A DNA stretch of 64,000 nt from assembly GCF_947497555.1 (NCBI RefSeq), contig NZ_CANMGY010000001.1:186001-250000 (forward strand), in the 5' to 3' direction. Position 1 is the stretch's first letter. The number at the start of each line of letters is the position of its first letter. The notes under the pieces are model-generated. The model had not been told where the DNA came from and did no database searches. It saw nothing but the letters and a program-made list of their open reading frames with translations. Shown here piece after piece: positions 7,845 to 17,054 of this stretch. This DNA comes from an uncultured Umboniibacter sp. Lineage in GTDB: Bacteria > Pseudomonadota > Gammaproteobacteria > Pseudomonadales > DSM-25080. The position numbers were made by a program, and so were the translations under genes.

Positions 7845-9203
7845 ATGCCCACGCTGCTCTTAGCTCTTGTTCTTTCGTTGACAGCCACCTTTGTCCTTGC
7901 TGACCAAGAAGCGCCGTGTCACACGAATTCAGCGCTATGCTTCGACTCGATCACCGACCTATCCATAGGAGTCCTCCGTGAGCGGCAGTATCGAGCGAGC
8001 TATGAACTGCTCTCTTCGCGGAGTCTTGGCGAATTCTCAGGTGCCATGCTGGCCTTTGAAATTGATGAAATTCGTCAATATACCCGCCTTGCCCTTCCGC
8101 AGAGTCATCGTCCTAACGATGGTTATCCGGTGATAGTGTTCGCCCACGGCTGGGTTGGCATTAATGACGCACCTAACTTTGAATTTGCCGAGAGTGGCCT
8201 ATACCGTGAGATGATGGAAGCCTACTTACAGGCCGGCTTTGCAGTGATGATTCCGGGCTTCCGAGGGCATGGAACCGTAGACAACCACCCTGCCCGAGGC
8301 ATTGAATTCCTGGAGCATTTTGACAACAGTAGCTACCTTTCGCCCACCTTCTACGCCATTGATTTGCTCGGTAGCGTACAGGCCATTCCGTCCCTCAATC
8401 GCATCCACCAACTGGGTGCCTCCCACGACACGCCGCTAATAAACCCGAGCGAAGTTAATCTCGTTGCGCACTCACAGGGTGGAGATGTGGCGTTAACCGC
8501 ATTAGCCATTGCGAACAATAATCGTCTCGTCCGGACTGCGTTTGATGCCTCATCCATTTGGTCCGGCTGCATTCCGGATCGATTCACTCAAGCGGAAACC
8601 TATGGGCCGATGTCTAACAGCCGCGAAGCATTCCTATCCGGTGATGGAACTTGGACTGGGAGCGCAATTGGCCGCAACGGCGAAATCAATCCTAATTTTG
8701 TTTTTGCCTGGCCGGCCGATTGGATCGGGACGCTGGATGTGACTAGCGCGGATTGGAGTTGGCAGGATGACACCTGGAAGCTCTCCATGCTGGCATCTTT
8801 CGATGATCGCTACCAAACCATGTATCAAACGCTCTCAGACCACTTCGGTGATCTAGATGGCGTCAGCTATCGCTTGACTACGTCACCAGCGAAAAAGGTT
8901 AGCGCAGAACATCATCCACGCGTTGCGGATCGCTTGCTTGAAATCGGCGGTTTCCATCAGGAGAAGCGCCTCTCAACGCCTATTATCTTTAATATCTCAG
9001 ATCGAGATTATTATAGTTTAGCTGAGTGGAACTTAGAATTAGCGGAGCGCATCAATGACGCCGGCGGCGATGCCAAGGTAAATATCTACCCTGGCACCAC
9101 GCATGGTCTGGGAGTTAGCGAACACCAATGGTTTTCGCCAGCTGGGACTGAATCAGCGGTAGCCAAAGCACTGGCAGCCGATATCGCGTTATTCAGAGAC
9201 TAA
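7845..9203 (+). CDS. Secreted alpha/beta hydrolase (prolyl-oligopeptidase-like)
   Basis: 452 residues. A signal peptide (MPTLLLALVLSLTATFVLA) precedes the mature chain, which contains several cysteines (CHTNSALCF). The hydrolase elements are VIVFAHGWVGIND for the oxyanion region, the nucleophile motif VAHSQGGDVAL near residue 208, an aspartate candidate in ISDRDYY near 384, and the histidine of PGTTHGLGV near 418. It probably cleaves an ester or peptide in the periplasm or outside the cell. AGGAAA lies 9 bases before the ATG. The 3' end overlaps the convergent lipoprotein gene by 15 bases. Confidence 0.8.
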   Translation: MPTLLLALVLSLTATFVLADQEAPCHTNSALCFDSITDLSIGVLRERQYRASYELLSSRSLGEFSGAMLAFEIDEIRQYTRLALPQSHRPNDGYPVIVFAHGWVGINDAPNFEFAESGLYREMMEAYLQAGFAVMIPGFRGHGTVDNHPARGIEFLEHFDNSSYLSPTFYAIDLLGSVQAIPSLNRIHQLGASHDTPLINPSEVNLVAHSQGGDVALTALAIANNNRLVRTAFDASSIWSGCIPDRFTQAETYGPMSNSREAFLSGDGTWTGSAIGRNGEINPNFVFAWPADWIGTLDVTSADWSWQDDTWKLSMLASFDDRYQTMYQTLSDHFGDLDGVSYRLTTSPAKKVSAEHHPRVADRLLEIGGFHQEKRLSTPIIFNISDRDYYSLAEWNLELAERINDAGGDAKVNIYPGTTHGLGVSEHQWFSPAGTESAVAKALAADIALFRD

Positions 9204-9776
9204 AGGCGTGCCGCTGGCACCACTGAACTCAACACGAAAAAAGCGATTGGGGCGTTTGAGTTGATAGACAAATTGCTCGGCAGAGCTCTCGACGGTCCAT
9301 ACATTAACTAATGAAACGGTTAACCCCGTAGCATTAAACACGGCTTTAGTTTGCTCGTCTGCAGGAAAATCGAGCTGACCGTTTACGTCTGTGGGTTCGC
9401 CAAAACCGCCGTAGCCAGTCACTTCATCAAAGGAACCATCCGAGTGGCGATGCTCGTGGCGGAATTCAATGGTTTCCCCCTGACGAGTGAATACCCATGT
9501 TCGAGACTTATCGTCACCGACCCAAAATGGCACTCTAATTTCGCTAGCGGAACACTGCTCGAATCGAGCCAGCATGTTTGCCCTGGCGAAGTCAGCATCT
9601 ACCTCATCATCCGATACCATTACGCCTTGATATTGCATACCACAATGTAGTGAGAGTTGCTGCCAAAAAGCCTCTGCCGGGCTAAGCGCTTCAGTAGGCT
9701 GATGTTGATTTGGGATTGAACAACCTAGCAAGCTAGTTGTTAGCAGTACGAGTAGAATTGTCTGTCGATTAAACAT
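9189..9776 (-). CDS. Putative outer-membrane lipoprotein, family not recognised
   Basis: 195 residues. The chosen ATG gives MFNRQTILLVLLTTSLLGCS, a textbook lipobox with the modified cysteine at position 19 and serine next, which sends it to the outer membrane. A GTG ten codons upstream is open but would bury the signal in a polar extension. The mature part has CGMQYQG, an acidic stretch, and ETIEFRHEHRHSDGS followed by a run of beta-prone sequence. I do not recognise the family. No partner gene is suggested by context; the gene is convergent with the secreted hydrolase. Confidence 0.65.
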   Translation of the reverse strand: MFNRQTILLVLLTTSLLGCSIPNQHQPTEALSPAEAFWQQLSLHCGMQYQGVMVSDDEVDADFARANMLARFEQCSASEIRVPFWVGDDKSRTWVFTRQGETIEFRHEHRHSDGSFDEVTGYGGFGEPTDVNGQLDFPADEQTKAVFNATGLTVSLVNVWTVESSAEQFVYQLKRPNRFFRVEFSGASGTPLVSE

Positions 9777-9846
9777 AGAAAAGGGCCTGTTGCTGTTATT
9801 CACCACAGCATAACAGACCCTTCATCAAAGCGAAGCGTTGAATAGC

Positions 9847-10857
9847 TTAGACTGGATTCACAATAGCGCGAGTTCGCTCAATGATGTCAACGCCCTGCTG
9901 AAGTAGCCAGTAGGGAATATCAATTAACACCCAGTTTTCCTTGAGCTTATCGCCTTCACGACGATAGACGTCCACAACTCGCATATCGGCACTGACGTTG
10001 CCACCAGGAAGCCCCATAAAGCCACCTGTAGGTTGATTAGAAAGGTTCGGCCAGCCAAAGAAGCAGGCGTAATTACCCTCCGCAAAACGGCTAACGTGGC
10101 CATTAAATACCTTACCAGTAAGTCCTTCGCGGAAGGGATATTGGTGCTGCTCTTGGTAGCGTTCAATGGTGTAGGTTGCGCCAATGCCTGCTGGGCCATA
10201 CCACGTCATATCCTGATGCCAAGTTCGCGCTAGGACTTCAGGAGGACAACGGTCGTTACCCGACATATTCAATGAGGATAAATCGTCAATCATTTGATTA
10301 AGAACCGCTAGTGTCTTAACCGCCTCTTCCGGCTGCTGAGCTCCGGCGATAATACCGTCGTGCGCTTGTGGTCCAGGGTAGACGAATGAGGCACCAGTTT
10401 GCGGGGGTAGTGGATTGATTCCGCATTGATGCATCACGCCAATGATGTCTATCCAGAGTCCCGTCTGTGTAATTTTGCCATTTTCCACGCAGTTAAACTC
10501 GGCGTAGCGAATGTTGATCATCTTGCGGGTAGGTCGGATACCCATCCACTCGCCATCCAATAAACCGGTAAAGTGGCCCATGCTCATTACCCAATTATCG
10601 CCAGCGATTTCACTCTCACCCGCCATAAAGACATCTTCCCTACGTTGCATTGCGGTCAGCGCCTTGAACAGTGGCTGCCAAACAATCTCCGCTACCGTGT
10701 CGCGGCAGCTTTGCTGGTTGTAAGGGTGAACGCCATAAAAGGTATAATCATCCGCAATATAGTCCTTCATAACGGCTGCAACGGTATTCTCGTCGGCGGC
10801 TGACATAGCATTGAAGTAAGCTTTTACAACTTCTTTATTATCTTGATGAACGGACAT
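9847..10857 (-). CDS. Tandem SnoaL/NTF2-like protein, distant member of the catabolic regulon
   Basis: 336 residues with two SnoaL/NTF2-like halves (about 1-165 and 180-330). The second half contains MTWYGPAGIG and REGDKLKENWVLIDIPY. Almost the same blocks occur in the protein encoded at 47676-48632 (MWYGPAGIG, DGDKLKENWVGIDI), so the two are paralogues. SnoaL-fold enzymes catalyse cyclisation, hydrolysis or isomerisation of small oxo-compounds; the substrate is unknown. Although 37 kb from the catabolic locus, this gene has the same 16-base operator-like dyad upstream, with TTGACT placed like a -35 box inside it. It is a single gene. Confidence 0.8.
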   Translation of the reverse strand: MSVHQDNKEVVKAYFNAMSAADENTVAAVMKDYIADDYTFYGVHPYNQQSCRDTVAEIVWQPLFKALTAMQRREDVFMAGESEIAGDNWVMSMGHFTGLLDGEWMGIRPTRKMINIRYAEFNCVENGKITQTGLWIDIIGVMHQCGINPLPPQTGASFVYPGPQAHDGIIAGAQQPEEAVKTLAVLNQMIDDLSSLNMSGNDRCPPEVLARTWHQDMTWYGPAGIGATYTIERYQEQHQYPFREGLTGKVFNGHVSRFAEGNYACFFGWPNLSNQPTGGFMGLPGGNVSADMRVVDVYRREGDKLKENWVLIDIPYWLLQQGVDIIERTRAIVNPV

Positions 10858-10922
10858 GGGGCTGCCTTACTCTTAAATTTGATTACCTGAATAACCGCAG
10901 TTTATCACCTAAAACCGCAAAA

Positions 10923-10938
10923 TGTACTTCGAAGTCAA
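10923..10938. promoter_or_regulatory. Operator-like dyad A (TTCGAA core)
   Basis: Reads TGTACTTCGAAGTCAA, with a perfect ACTTCGAAGT centre. On the minus strand TTGACT of this site is followed 17 bases later by GTTTTA, a weak possible promoter for the SnoaL gene, so a bound repressor would block it. The dyad matches four others at 47641, 48719, 57655 and 57745. Confidence 0.6.
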
Positions 10939-11044
10939 AATATTTTTAGCAGAATGCTAATGCCCTCAGTCTAGCACTATTTGTCGCCGAACTTGCACCA
11001 ATCTACAGAACTGATAGCCTTGATTGAAATAGGGAGATAGTTCT

Positions 11045-12145
11045 ATGAGCAATGGAGACTTAGCTACAGACTCCACGGTGAGCGATAAGCACGCTCATCA
11101 CCGACATGATGTCAATGAAATCAAGCCGGCCGATCGTGAAACACGAGAGATTATTACGCCGTTTGCCTTCACCATGGAACCATCATTGGTGGGCATCCCG
11201 CTCGCCAGTCCTTTTCGGCGCGCTATTGCCATCGCGATTGATGCCATTATCATTGGTTTTACAACTCAGTTAGGCAGCGTTTTCATTGCTCTAATTGCGG
11301 CGGTCGCGGCATTCTTCAGCGTCTCGAAAAAGTACTTTCCAACCCAACGGCGTTGGTTGAGGGTGTTGCTCAAAATACTCTCAGGTATCGCGATCTTAAC
11401 GACCTTCATCGGAGTTTTACTGAATTTCAGTGATCAGTCATTTTTTGACGCGGCCGGAGTGGATAGTTCGAATGTCACGAACGAAGAGCGTATCGCCCTT
11501 GAAAGTTATGTCGCGGCAACGAATCCGAGCTCCTGTGACACCCGTTGTGTTCGCGAGCAATTAGTCACGCTTCAAGAGACTCTTCGCACACAGGATGACA
11601 GCAAGGACATCTCCGAACTCACTGATGATGAAGTAGCCTTGCTTAGTGGGGTGTACCATATCATGAATGCAGCGTTGGAATCGGACGACGATTCGGCCAG
11701 CATCGCCGATGTAGTAGTCGATGCCAGCGAGAATGTCATCCAGGATAACGCCAACGCTACCATCATAGAGGGTGAGTTACCTTCGCCGGAAGAACCCGAA
11801 GAGGGTAGCTACAGCCTGCTAAAGTGGGCACAGGGCCTCCTCGAAGACCTTGGCCTAGGCTTCGGTTGGGCTGCTGTTTACTTCACGCTGTTTCCGGTAC
11901 TTTGGAAAGGTCAGACGCCAGGTAAACGTTTACTAGGAATCCGAGTGCTAGCGCTCAGTGGTAACTATCTCAACATCTGGGATTCATTCGGTCGCTACGG
12001 TGGTTATGGTGCTGGTTTTGCTACCGGTCTACTTGGATTTTTTCAGGTTTATTGGGATCCGAACAGGCAGGCTATCCATGACAAGATTAGTGGTACCGTG
12101 GTCATTCGTGGGCGCCCTATTCATGACAGCGATACGATTGATTGA
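11045..12145 (+). CDS. RDD family membrane protein
   Basis: 366 residues. The RDD domain is split. The first part is SPFRRAIAIAIDAIIIGFTT with a second helix; the second part contains GQTPGKRLLGIRVL, a glycine-rich helix (GGYGAGFATGLLGF) and the end DPNRQAIHDKISGTVVI. Between them lies an acidic, probably periplasmic insertion of about 150 residues with two cysteines (SSCDTRCV). RDD proteins are poorly understood; some act as sodium/proton antiporters. GGGAG lies 9 bases before the ATG. The following small gene is in the same direction and may be cotranscribed. Confidence 0.85.
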   Translation: MSNGDLATDSTVSDKHAHHRHDVNEIKPADRETREIITPFAFTMEPSLVGIPLASPFRRAIAIAIDAIIIGFTTQLGSVFIALIAAVAAFFSVSKKYFPTQRRWLRVLLKILSGIAILTTFIGVLLNFSDQSFFDAAGVDSSNVTNEERIALESYVAATNPSSCDTRCVREQLVTLQETLRTQDDSKDISELTDDEVALLSGVYHIMNAALESDDDSASIADVVVDASENVIQDNANATIIEGELPSPEEPEEGSYSLLKWAQGLLEDLGLGFGWAAVYFTLFPVLWKGQTPGKRLLGIRVLALSGNYLNIWDSFGRYGGYGAGFATGLLGFFQVYWDPNRQAIHDKISGTVVIRGRPIHDSDTID

Positions 12146-12263
12146 ATGTTTACTCACTATGAATTCGTCATATCACGATACACAGCCAACTCATGAGATC
12201 GCAAAACGTTCAATTTTCGCCTATATTTGAAGAATAAGAAATCATTCGGAGCTGAGCGAACTC

Positions 12264-12722
12264 ATGAATCTAAAACAACCTATATCCACCCTTAAAACTC
12301 AATCCCAATTTTCGTCTGGAGCAACCCGACTAACCCCTATATCCAAACGATATTGGCAGGCGATGGTCGCCGTAGCGTTGGTGTTTAGTATTTTGACGGG
12401 CTCACATCTGAGAGCTGCTAGCGATAATGCAATAATCCGGATTGAAGTTCGCTTAAGCGAGTTGACCGTTCAGGAATTACGGCAACTGAGTGCCTTTTGT
12501 GAGAGTCAAATAGCAAGTTCCGATCAATGTGAAAACATTGACGAACTATTCCGTTATAGTACAACCTCAGAGCTCTCAGAAGACTCCTCCGAAGATGAGA
12601 TTCGTAACTACCTAGGACAGTGGCTTAATAGCGCTGATTTACGCACCTTAGAGCCCTGTGACTTTAGGTTAGAGCGACTCGATGACGGCTCTATTTCACT
12701 AATCACCGTCAATCGAGAGTAG
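12264..12722 (+). CDS. Hypothetical membrane-anchored or secreted protein
   Basis: 152 residues, family not recognised. One hydrophobic segment (WQAMVAVALVFSILTGSHL) near residues 31-50 is followed by RAASDN, suggesting a signal peptide with a long polar front or a membrane anchor. The rest is acidic with three cysteines and serine-rich stretches. It lies 118 bases after the RDD gene on the same strand. Its stop codon sits in a small 8-base-stem hairpin (12721-12742) shared with the convergent synthase gene; there is no T-run, so it may only be a weak terminator. Confidence 0.6.
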   Translation: MNLKQPISTLKTQSQFSSGATRLTPISKRYWQAMVAVALVFSILTGSHLRAASDNAIIRIEVRLSELTVQELRQLSAFCESQIASSDQCENIDELFRYSTTSELSEDSSEDEIRNYLGQWLNSADLRTLEPCDFRLERLDDGSISLITVNRE

Positions 12723-12727
12723 TGCTG

Positions 12728-14368
12728 CTACAGCGCAGCACTCAACGCTTTAATATCATAATTCAGCGTTTTATCGTTCAGGGTGTAATCCACAGGAACG
12801 TCAATGAGATGAACCCCAGGTTGAATTAAGCATTGCTGCAACTGCTCTTGCAGCTGATTAGCGCTGCTAATTCTCCAACCATGGGCGCCATAACTCTCAG
12901 CGTACTTTACGAAATCAGGGTTGCCGTAATCCAAGCCAAAGTTGTTGAACTCCATATTGGATTGTTTCCACTTAATCATCCCGTAAGCATCATCTCTAAG
13001 AATCAGCACCACAATGTGTAAATTCAGTCGAACCGCAGTTTCCAGCTCCTGACTATTCATCATGAAACCGCCGTCTCCACAGACGGTGATGACGGCACGG
13101 TCGGGATAGACCATCTTCGCAGCCATGGCCGACGGTAATCCTGCACCCATTGTAGCGAGTGCATTATCTAGTAATAGTGTATTTCGTGCGGCTGCATAAT
13201 AATTTCGTGCAAACCAAATCTTATACACACCGTTATCGAGCGTTACGATGCCATCTTTCGGCATCACTGCTCGCACATCTTTCACAAAACGTTCGGGGAG
13301 AATTGGAAATCGATCATCGCTAGCTGATTCGGCAGAGTGTTCTCTGCAAGCTTGTTGAATTCGATGAAATTCACTGAATTCCCAGTGCGTGGATGGTGTA
13401 ATGATTTCCTTAATCTGCCAAATGCTATTGGCGATGTCTCCTATGACTTCAACCTGGGGAAAGTACACTGGATCAATGCCCGCAGGATCGAAATTCACAT
13501 GAATTACTTGAGCGCCGTCAGGCTTCATGAAGAATGGTGGTTTCTCAACTACGTCGTGGCCCACGTTAATAATTAAATCTGCATGCGCTATCACTCGGTG
13601 AACAAAATCGTTGGCTGATAGCGCGGTATTCCCCATAAACAACGGATGCGTTTCATCTAGAACACCCTTACCCATCTGTGTCGTAATGAAGGGTATGCCA
13701 GTTTTTTCAACAAACTCACCCAACATTTTTGAAGTAAGTTTACGGTTCGCACCCGCACCAATAAGAATGAGAGGTCGTTGCGATTTTTGAATCATTGAGG
13801 TCGCCATATCGATGGCTTTGTTTTCGGCAATAGGGCGTCGTTTAACACTTGCTGGAATCACTACCGCATCGGTTTTCTCTGCGGCGATATCTTCAGGCAG
13901 TTCAATATGGACAGCTCCTGGTCGCTCATCTGAAGCTAACCGAAAAGCTTCTCTAACTACCGAAGGGATCCTATCTCCACTAACAATTTGACTTGTGAAC
14001 TTCGTAATGGGACGCATCATGCCGCACACATCAATAACCTGAAACCGCCCTTGCTTGCTCGTCTTGATCGGTTTTTGACCGGTAATCATTAGAATTGGCA
14101 TTGCGCCTAGCTGAGCATAAGCCGCTGGAGTCACTAAGTTGGTCGCACCAGGGCCTAAGGTAGAGAGACATACACCTGTCTTACCCGTAAGTCGTCCGTA
14201 GGTAGCAGCCATGAATCCAGCACCTTGTTCGTGACGGGTTAGAATCAATTTAATTGAGGAGGTTCGTAGAGACTCTAACAAATCGAGATTTTCTTCTCCG
14301 GGAATGCCGAATATATACTCAACTCCTTCTGCCTCTAATGCCTTGACAAACAAATCGGATGCTTTCAT
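12728..14368 (-). CDS. Acetolactate synthase large subunit-like ThDP enzyme
   Basis: 546 residues with the three-domain layout of acetohydroxyacid synthases: N-terminal GIPGEENLDLLESL, catalytic Glu47 in LTRHEQGAGFMA, central MITGQKP, and a C-terminal ThDP/Mg motif GDGGFMMNSQELETAV near residue 430. The second metal-ligand position lies in LRDDAYGMI. There it is aspartate, as in catabolic acetolactate synthases such as Klebsiella BudB, rather than asparagine as in biosynthetic IlvB/IlvI. It would join two pyruvates to acetolactate. No regulatory subunit, acetolactate decarboxylase or ilvC gene is adjacent, so its pathway is open. Confidence 0.8.
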   Translation of the reverse strand: MKASDLFVKALEAEGVEYIFGIPGEENLDLLESLRTSSIKLILTRHEQGAGFMAATYGRLTGKTGVCLSTLGPGATNLVTPAAYAQLGAMPILMITGQKPIKTSKQGRFQVIDVCGMMRPITKFTSQIVSGDRIPSVVREAFRLASDERPGAVHIELPEDIAAEKTDAVVIPASVKRRPIAENKAIDMATSMIQKSQRPLILIGAGANRKLTSKMLGEFVEKTGIPFITTQMGKGVLDETHPLFMGNTALSANDFVHRVIAHADLIINVGHDVVEKPPFFMKPDGAQVIHVNFDPAGIDPVYFPQVEVIGDIANSIWQIKEIITPSTHWEFSEFHRIQQACREHSAESASDDRFPILPERFVKDVRAVMPKDGIVTLDNGVYKIWFARNYYAAARNTLLLDNALATMGAGLPSAMAAKMVYPDRAVITVCGDGGFMMNSQELETAVRLNLHIVVLILRDDAYGMIKWKQSNMEFNNFGLDYGNPDFVKYAESYGAHGWRISSANQLQEQLQQCLIQPGVHLIDVPVDYTLNDKTLNYDIKALSAAL

Positions 14369-14769
14369 AACCTAATCCTCAATTAGTGGTTATCTAAACC
14401 TTAAACCCTAGCAACGATGGTTGCTAATATCTATTTTTTAGGTGCTGAATAGTTTTTCGCTATGATCTAAGTGAATGCCGCGACATGCTTTTACAGCACC
14501 GATAGCTGCACTCTGTAATCCCAGTTATGACAGCTCAACGGTGCTTTAAATTCCGTTTTGTGTTCGTTAATCATACCGTAGCCGGATATAAGTACTATTT
14601 TTTATACAATTACGTTTCATTTTTGCAGCAAACACACGTATAATGCCGCCCCTTGAATACTATCCGAACTACACTTGTTGTTCGGAGAAATTAGCTCTCG
14701 ATGCCATCCCCCGCAAAGGCGCACGGGTTTCGTAGGCTAGAGCACTTTAACTTGAAGCAGAGTAACGAC
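14369..14769 (+). other. 401-base intergenic region with EF-G promoter and leader
   Basis: No credible gene is seen here. The right part holds the EF-G promoter and a leader of about 120 bases with a small hairpin, CCGAAC pairing with GTTCGG (14664-14669 with 14680-14685). The left 200 bases probably hold the promoter of the divergent synthase gene, but no clear -35/-10 pair stands out. An in-frame ATG at 14701 would add 23 residues to EF-G that are unlike the family. Confidence 0.6.
14616..14644 (+). promoter_or_regulatory. Probable sigma-70 promoter of EF-G gene
   Basis: A perfect -10 box TATAAT ends this element. The hexamer 17 bases upstream is TTCATT, a weak -35. The predicted start of transcription is about 14651, giving a leader of roughly 120 bases before the chosen start codon. 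Confidence 0.6.
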
Positions 14770-16854
14770 ATGGCAGATCTATCACATTACAGAAACATTG
14801 GTATTTTCGCGCACGTCGATGCGGGTAAGACCACAACGACTGAACGTATCCTTAAGCTCACTGGTAAGATCCACAAGACCGGTGAAGTACACGACGGCGC
14901 AGCTACAACCGATTTCATGGACCAGGAGCAAGAGCGTGGTATTACCATTCAGTCTGCTGCGACGACATGTTACTGGAAGGATCACCGCCTAAACATCATC
15001 GATACCCCTGGGCACGTTGACTTCACTGTTGAAGTATATCGCTCACTAAAGGTTCTTGATGGTGGTGTTGGTGTTTTCTGTGGATCAGGTGGTGTAGAGC
15101 CACAATCTGAAACTAACTGGCGTTACGCTAACGAGTCGGAAGTTGCACGAATCATTTTCGTCAACAAGCTTGACCGCGTTGGTGCTGACTTCCTTCGTGT
15201 TGTTGACCAGGTGCGCAACGTGTTGGGCGCTAACCCACTCGTTATGACACTGCCAATTGGTCGCGAAGACGACTTCGTTGGTATTGTTGACCTACTATCT
15301 CGCACTGCATACAAGTGGGATGATTCAGGTCTTCCTGAGAATTTCGAAATCATCGACATCCCAGCTGATATGGTTGATGACGTTGATATGTACCGCGAAC
15401 AGCTTATCGAAACAGCTGTTGAGCAGGACGACGACCTAATGATGGCTTACATGGAAGGCGAAGAGCCATCTATGGAAGATATCAAGCGTTGTATCCGTGA
15501 AGGTACTCGCAAGCTAGACTTCTTCCCAACTTACTGTGGTTCTGCCTTTAAGAACAAAGGTGTTCAGTTGGTTCTTGATGCGGTAGTTGACTACCTCCCA
15601 AGCCCTACTGAAGTTGACGCACAGCCGTTAACTGACGAAGAAGGTAACGACACTGGCGAAAAAGCGTTGGTTTCTGTTGATGAGCCACTTCGCGCACTAG
15701 CGTTTAAGATTATGGATGACCGTTTCGGCGCCCTAACCTTCGTGCGTATCTACTCAGGTAAGCTTGAGAAGGGTATGACTATTCTCAACTCGTTCACGGG
15801 TAAGACTGAGCGTATCGGCCGTATGGTTGAGATGCACGCAGATGAGCGTAACGAGCTAGATTCAGCACAAGCTGGTGACATTATCGCAATCGTTGGCATG
15901 AAGAACGTACAGACTGGTCACACGCTATGTGATCCTAAGCACCCTTGTACGCTTGAGCCTATGATCTTCCCTGAGCCAGTAATCTCGATTGCTGTTTCTC
16001 CGAAGGACAAAGCCGGTACTGAAAAGCTAGGTGTTGCACTAGGTAAGATGATCGCAGAAGATCCATCATTCCGTGTTGAAACTGACGAAGACAGTGGCGA
16101 GACTATCCTTAAGGGAATGGGTGAGCTTCACCTAGACATTAAGGTTGATATCTTGAAGCGTACTTTCGGTGTTGAGCTTGAAGTAGGGCAGCCTCAGGTT
16201 GCTTACCGTGAGACTATCACCATCCCAACTGAAGATTCATACACGCACAAGAAGCAGTCTGGTGGTTCTGGCCAATACGGTAAGATTGACTACCGCATCA
16301 AGCCTGGTGAGCCAGGTTCAGGCTTCACGTTCTCGTCGTCGGTTGTTGGCGGTAACGTTCCTAAGGAATTCTGGCCAGCCGTTGAGAAAGGCTTCAAGTC
16401 TATGATGGACGAAGGTGTTCTTGCAGGGTTCCCAGTTCTTGACGTTGAAGTTGAGCTTTACGACGGTGCATTCCACGCGGTCGATTCATCGGCAATTGCT
16501 TTTGAAATCGCAGCGAAAGGCGCATTCCGTCAGTCAATTCCTAAGGCCGGCGCTCAGTTAATTGAGCCGATCATGAAGGTTGATGTATTCACACCTGAAG
16601 ATCATGTTGGTGATGTAATTGGTGACTTGAACCGTCGTCGTGGCATGATCAAAGATCAGGAGCCAGGTGCAACAGGCGTTCGTATTAAAGCAGACGTTCC
16701 TCTTTCGGAAATGTTCGGCTATATCGGACACCTACGTACTATCACTTCAGGCCGTGGTCAGTTCTCTATGGAGTTCTCTCACTACCTACCTTGCCCTCAG
16801 CAGGTTGCTGACAAGGTAATCGCTGAAGTTAAAGAGCGTAAAGCTGCTAAGTAA
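14770..16854 (+). CDS. fusA: Translation elongation factor G paralogue (EF-G2 type)
   Basis: 694 residues. The GTPase motifs are [13 protein letters not shown] (G1), RGITIQSAA (G2), DTPGHVDF (G3) and NKLD (G4). Domains II to V follow, including [17 protein letters not shown] and the C-terminal [18 protein letters not shown]. The segment [19 protein letters not shown] resembles the EF-G copy found outside the str operon in many gammaproteobacteria. No rpsL, rpsG or tuf gene is near. The start chosen ([13 protein letters not shown]) is the family-typical one; an ATG 23 codons upstream is open. Codon choice is visibly more biased than in the neighbours, which suggests high expression. Confidence 0.93.
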   Translation: MADLSHYRNIGIFAHVDAGKTTTTERILKLTGKIHKTGEVHDGAATTDFMDQEQERGITIQSAATTCYWKDHRLNIIDTPGHVDFTVEVYRSLKVLDGGVGVFCGSGGVEPQSETNWRYANESEVARIIFVNKLDRVGADFLRVVDQVRNVLGANPLVMTLPIGREDDFVGIVDLLSRTAYKWDDSGLPENFEIIDIPADMVDDVDMYREQLIETAVEQDDDLMMAYMEGEEPSMEDIKRCIREGTRKLDFFPTYCGSAFKNKGVQLVLDAVVDYLPSPTEVDAQPLTDEEGNDTGEKALVSVDEPLRALAFKIMDDRFGALTFVRIYSGKLEKGMTILNSFTGKTERIGRMVEMHADERNELDSAQAGDIIAIVGMKNVQTGHTLCDPKHPCTLEPMIFPEPVISIAVSPKDKAGTEKLGVALGKMIAEDPSFRVETDEDSGETILKGMGELHLDIKVDILKRTFGVELEVGQPQVAYRETITIPTEDSYTHKKQSGGSGQYGKIDYRIKPGEPGSGFTFSSSVVGGNVPKEFWPAVEKGFKSMMDEGVLAGFPVLDVEVELYDGAFHAVDSSAIAFEIAAKGAFRQSIPKAGAQLIEPIMKVDVFTPEDHVGDVIGDLNRRRGMIKDQEPGATGVRIKADVPLSEMFGYIGHLRTITSGRGQFSMEFSHYLPCPQQVADKVIAEVKERKAAK

Positions 16855-16889
16855 GCTTTAAACGCCGCGTAGCAAAACGCTTGCTACGG

Positions 16890-16928
16890 AAAAAAGCCGC
16901 AACATCGTAAGGTGTTTGCGGCTTTTTT
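16890..16928 (+). terminator. Intrinsic terminator after EF-G gene
   Basis: AAAAAAGCCGCAA pairs with TTGCGGCTTTTTT across a 13-base loop, 36 bases after the stop codon. Confidence 0.9.
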
Positions 16929-17054
16929 ATTTGTGCCTGCCGACCTTCCCTATATCGATCTATTACGCTCGCCTCCAATACCCTAGTACTGATATCATAA
17001 ACGAACGCCAGGACCAAACGAGCCGGAAGCTCAACACCTTACGCGAGGCATAGT

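Noticed and set aside
14701-14769. N-terminal extension of EF-G from an upstream ATG
   Set aside because: The 23 extra residues are unlike the family and are rich in basic residues; [13 protein letters not shown] is the conserved start.
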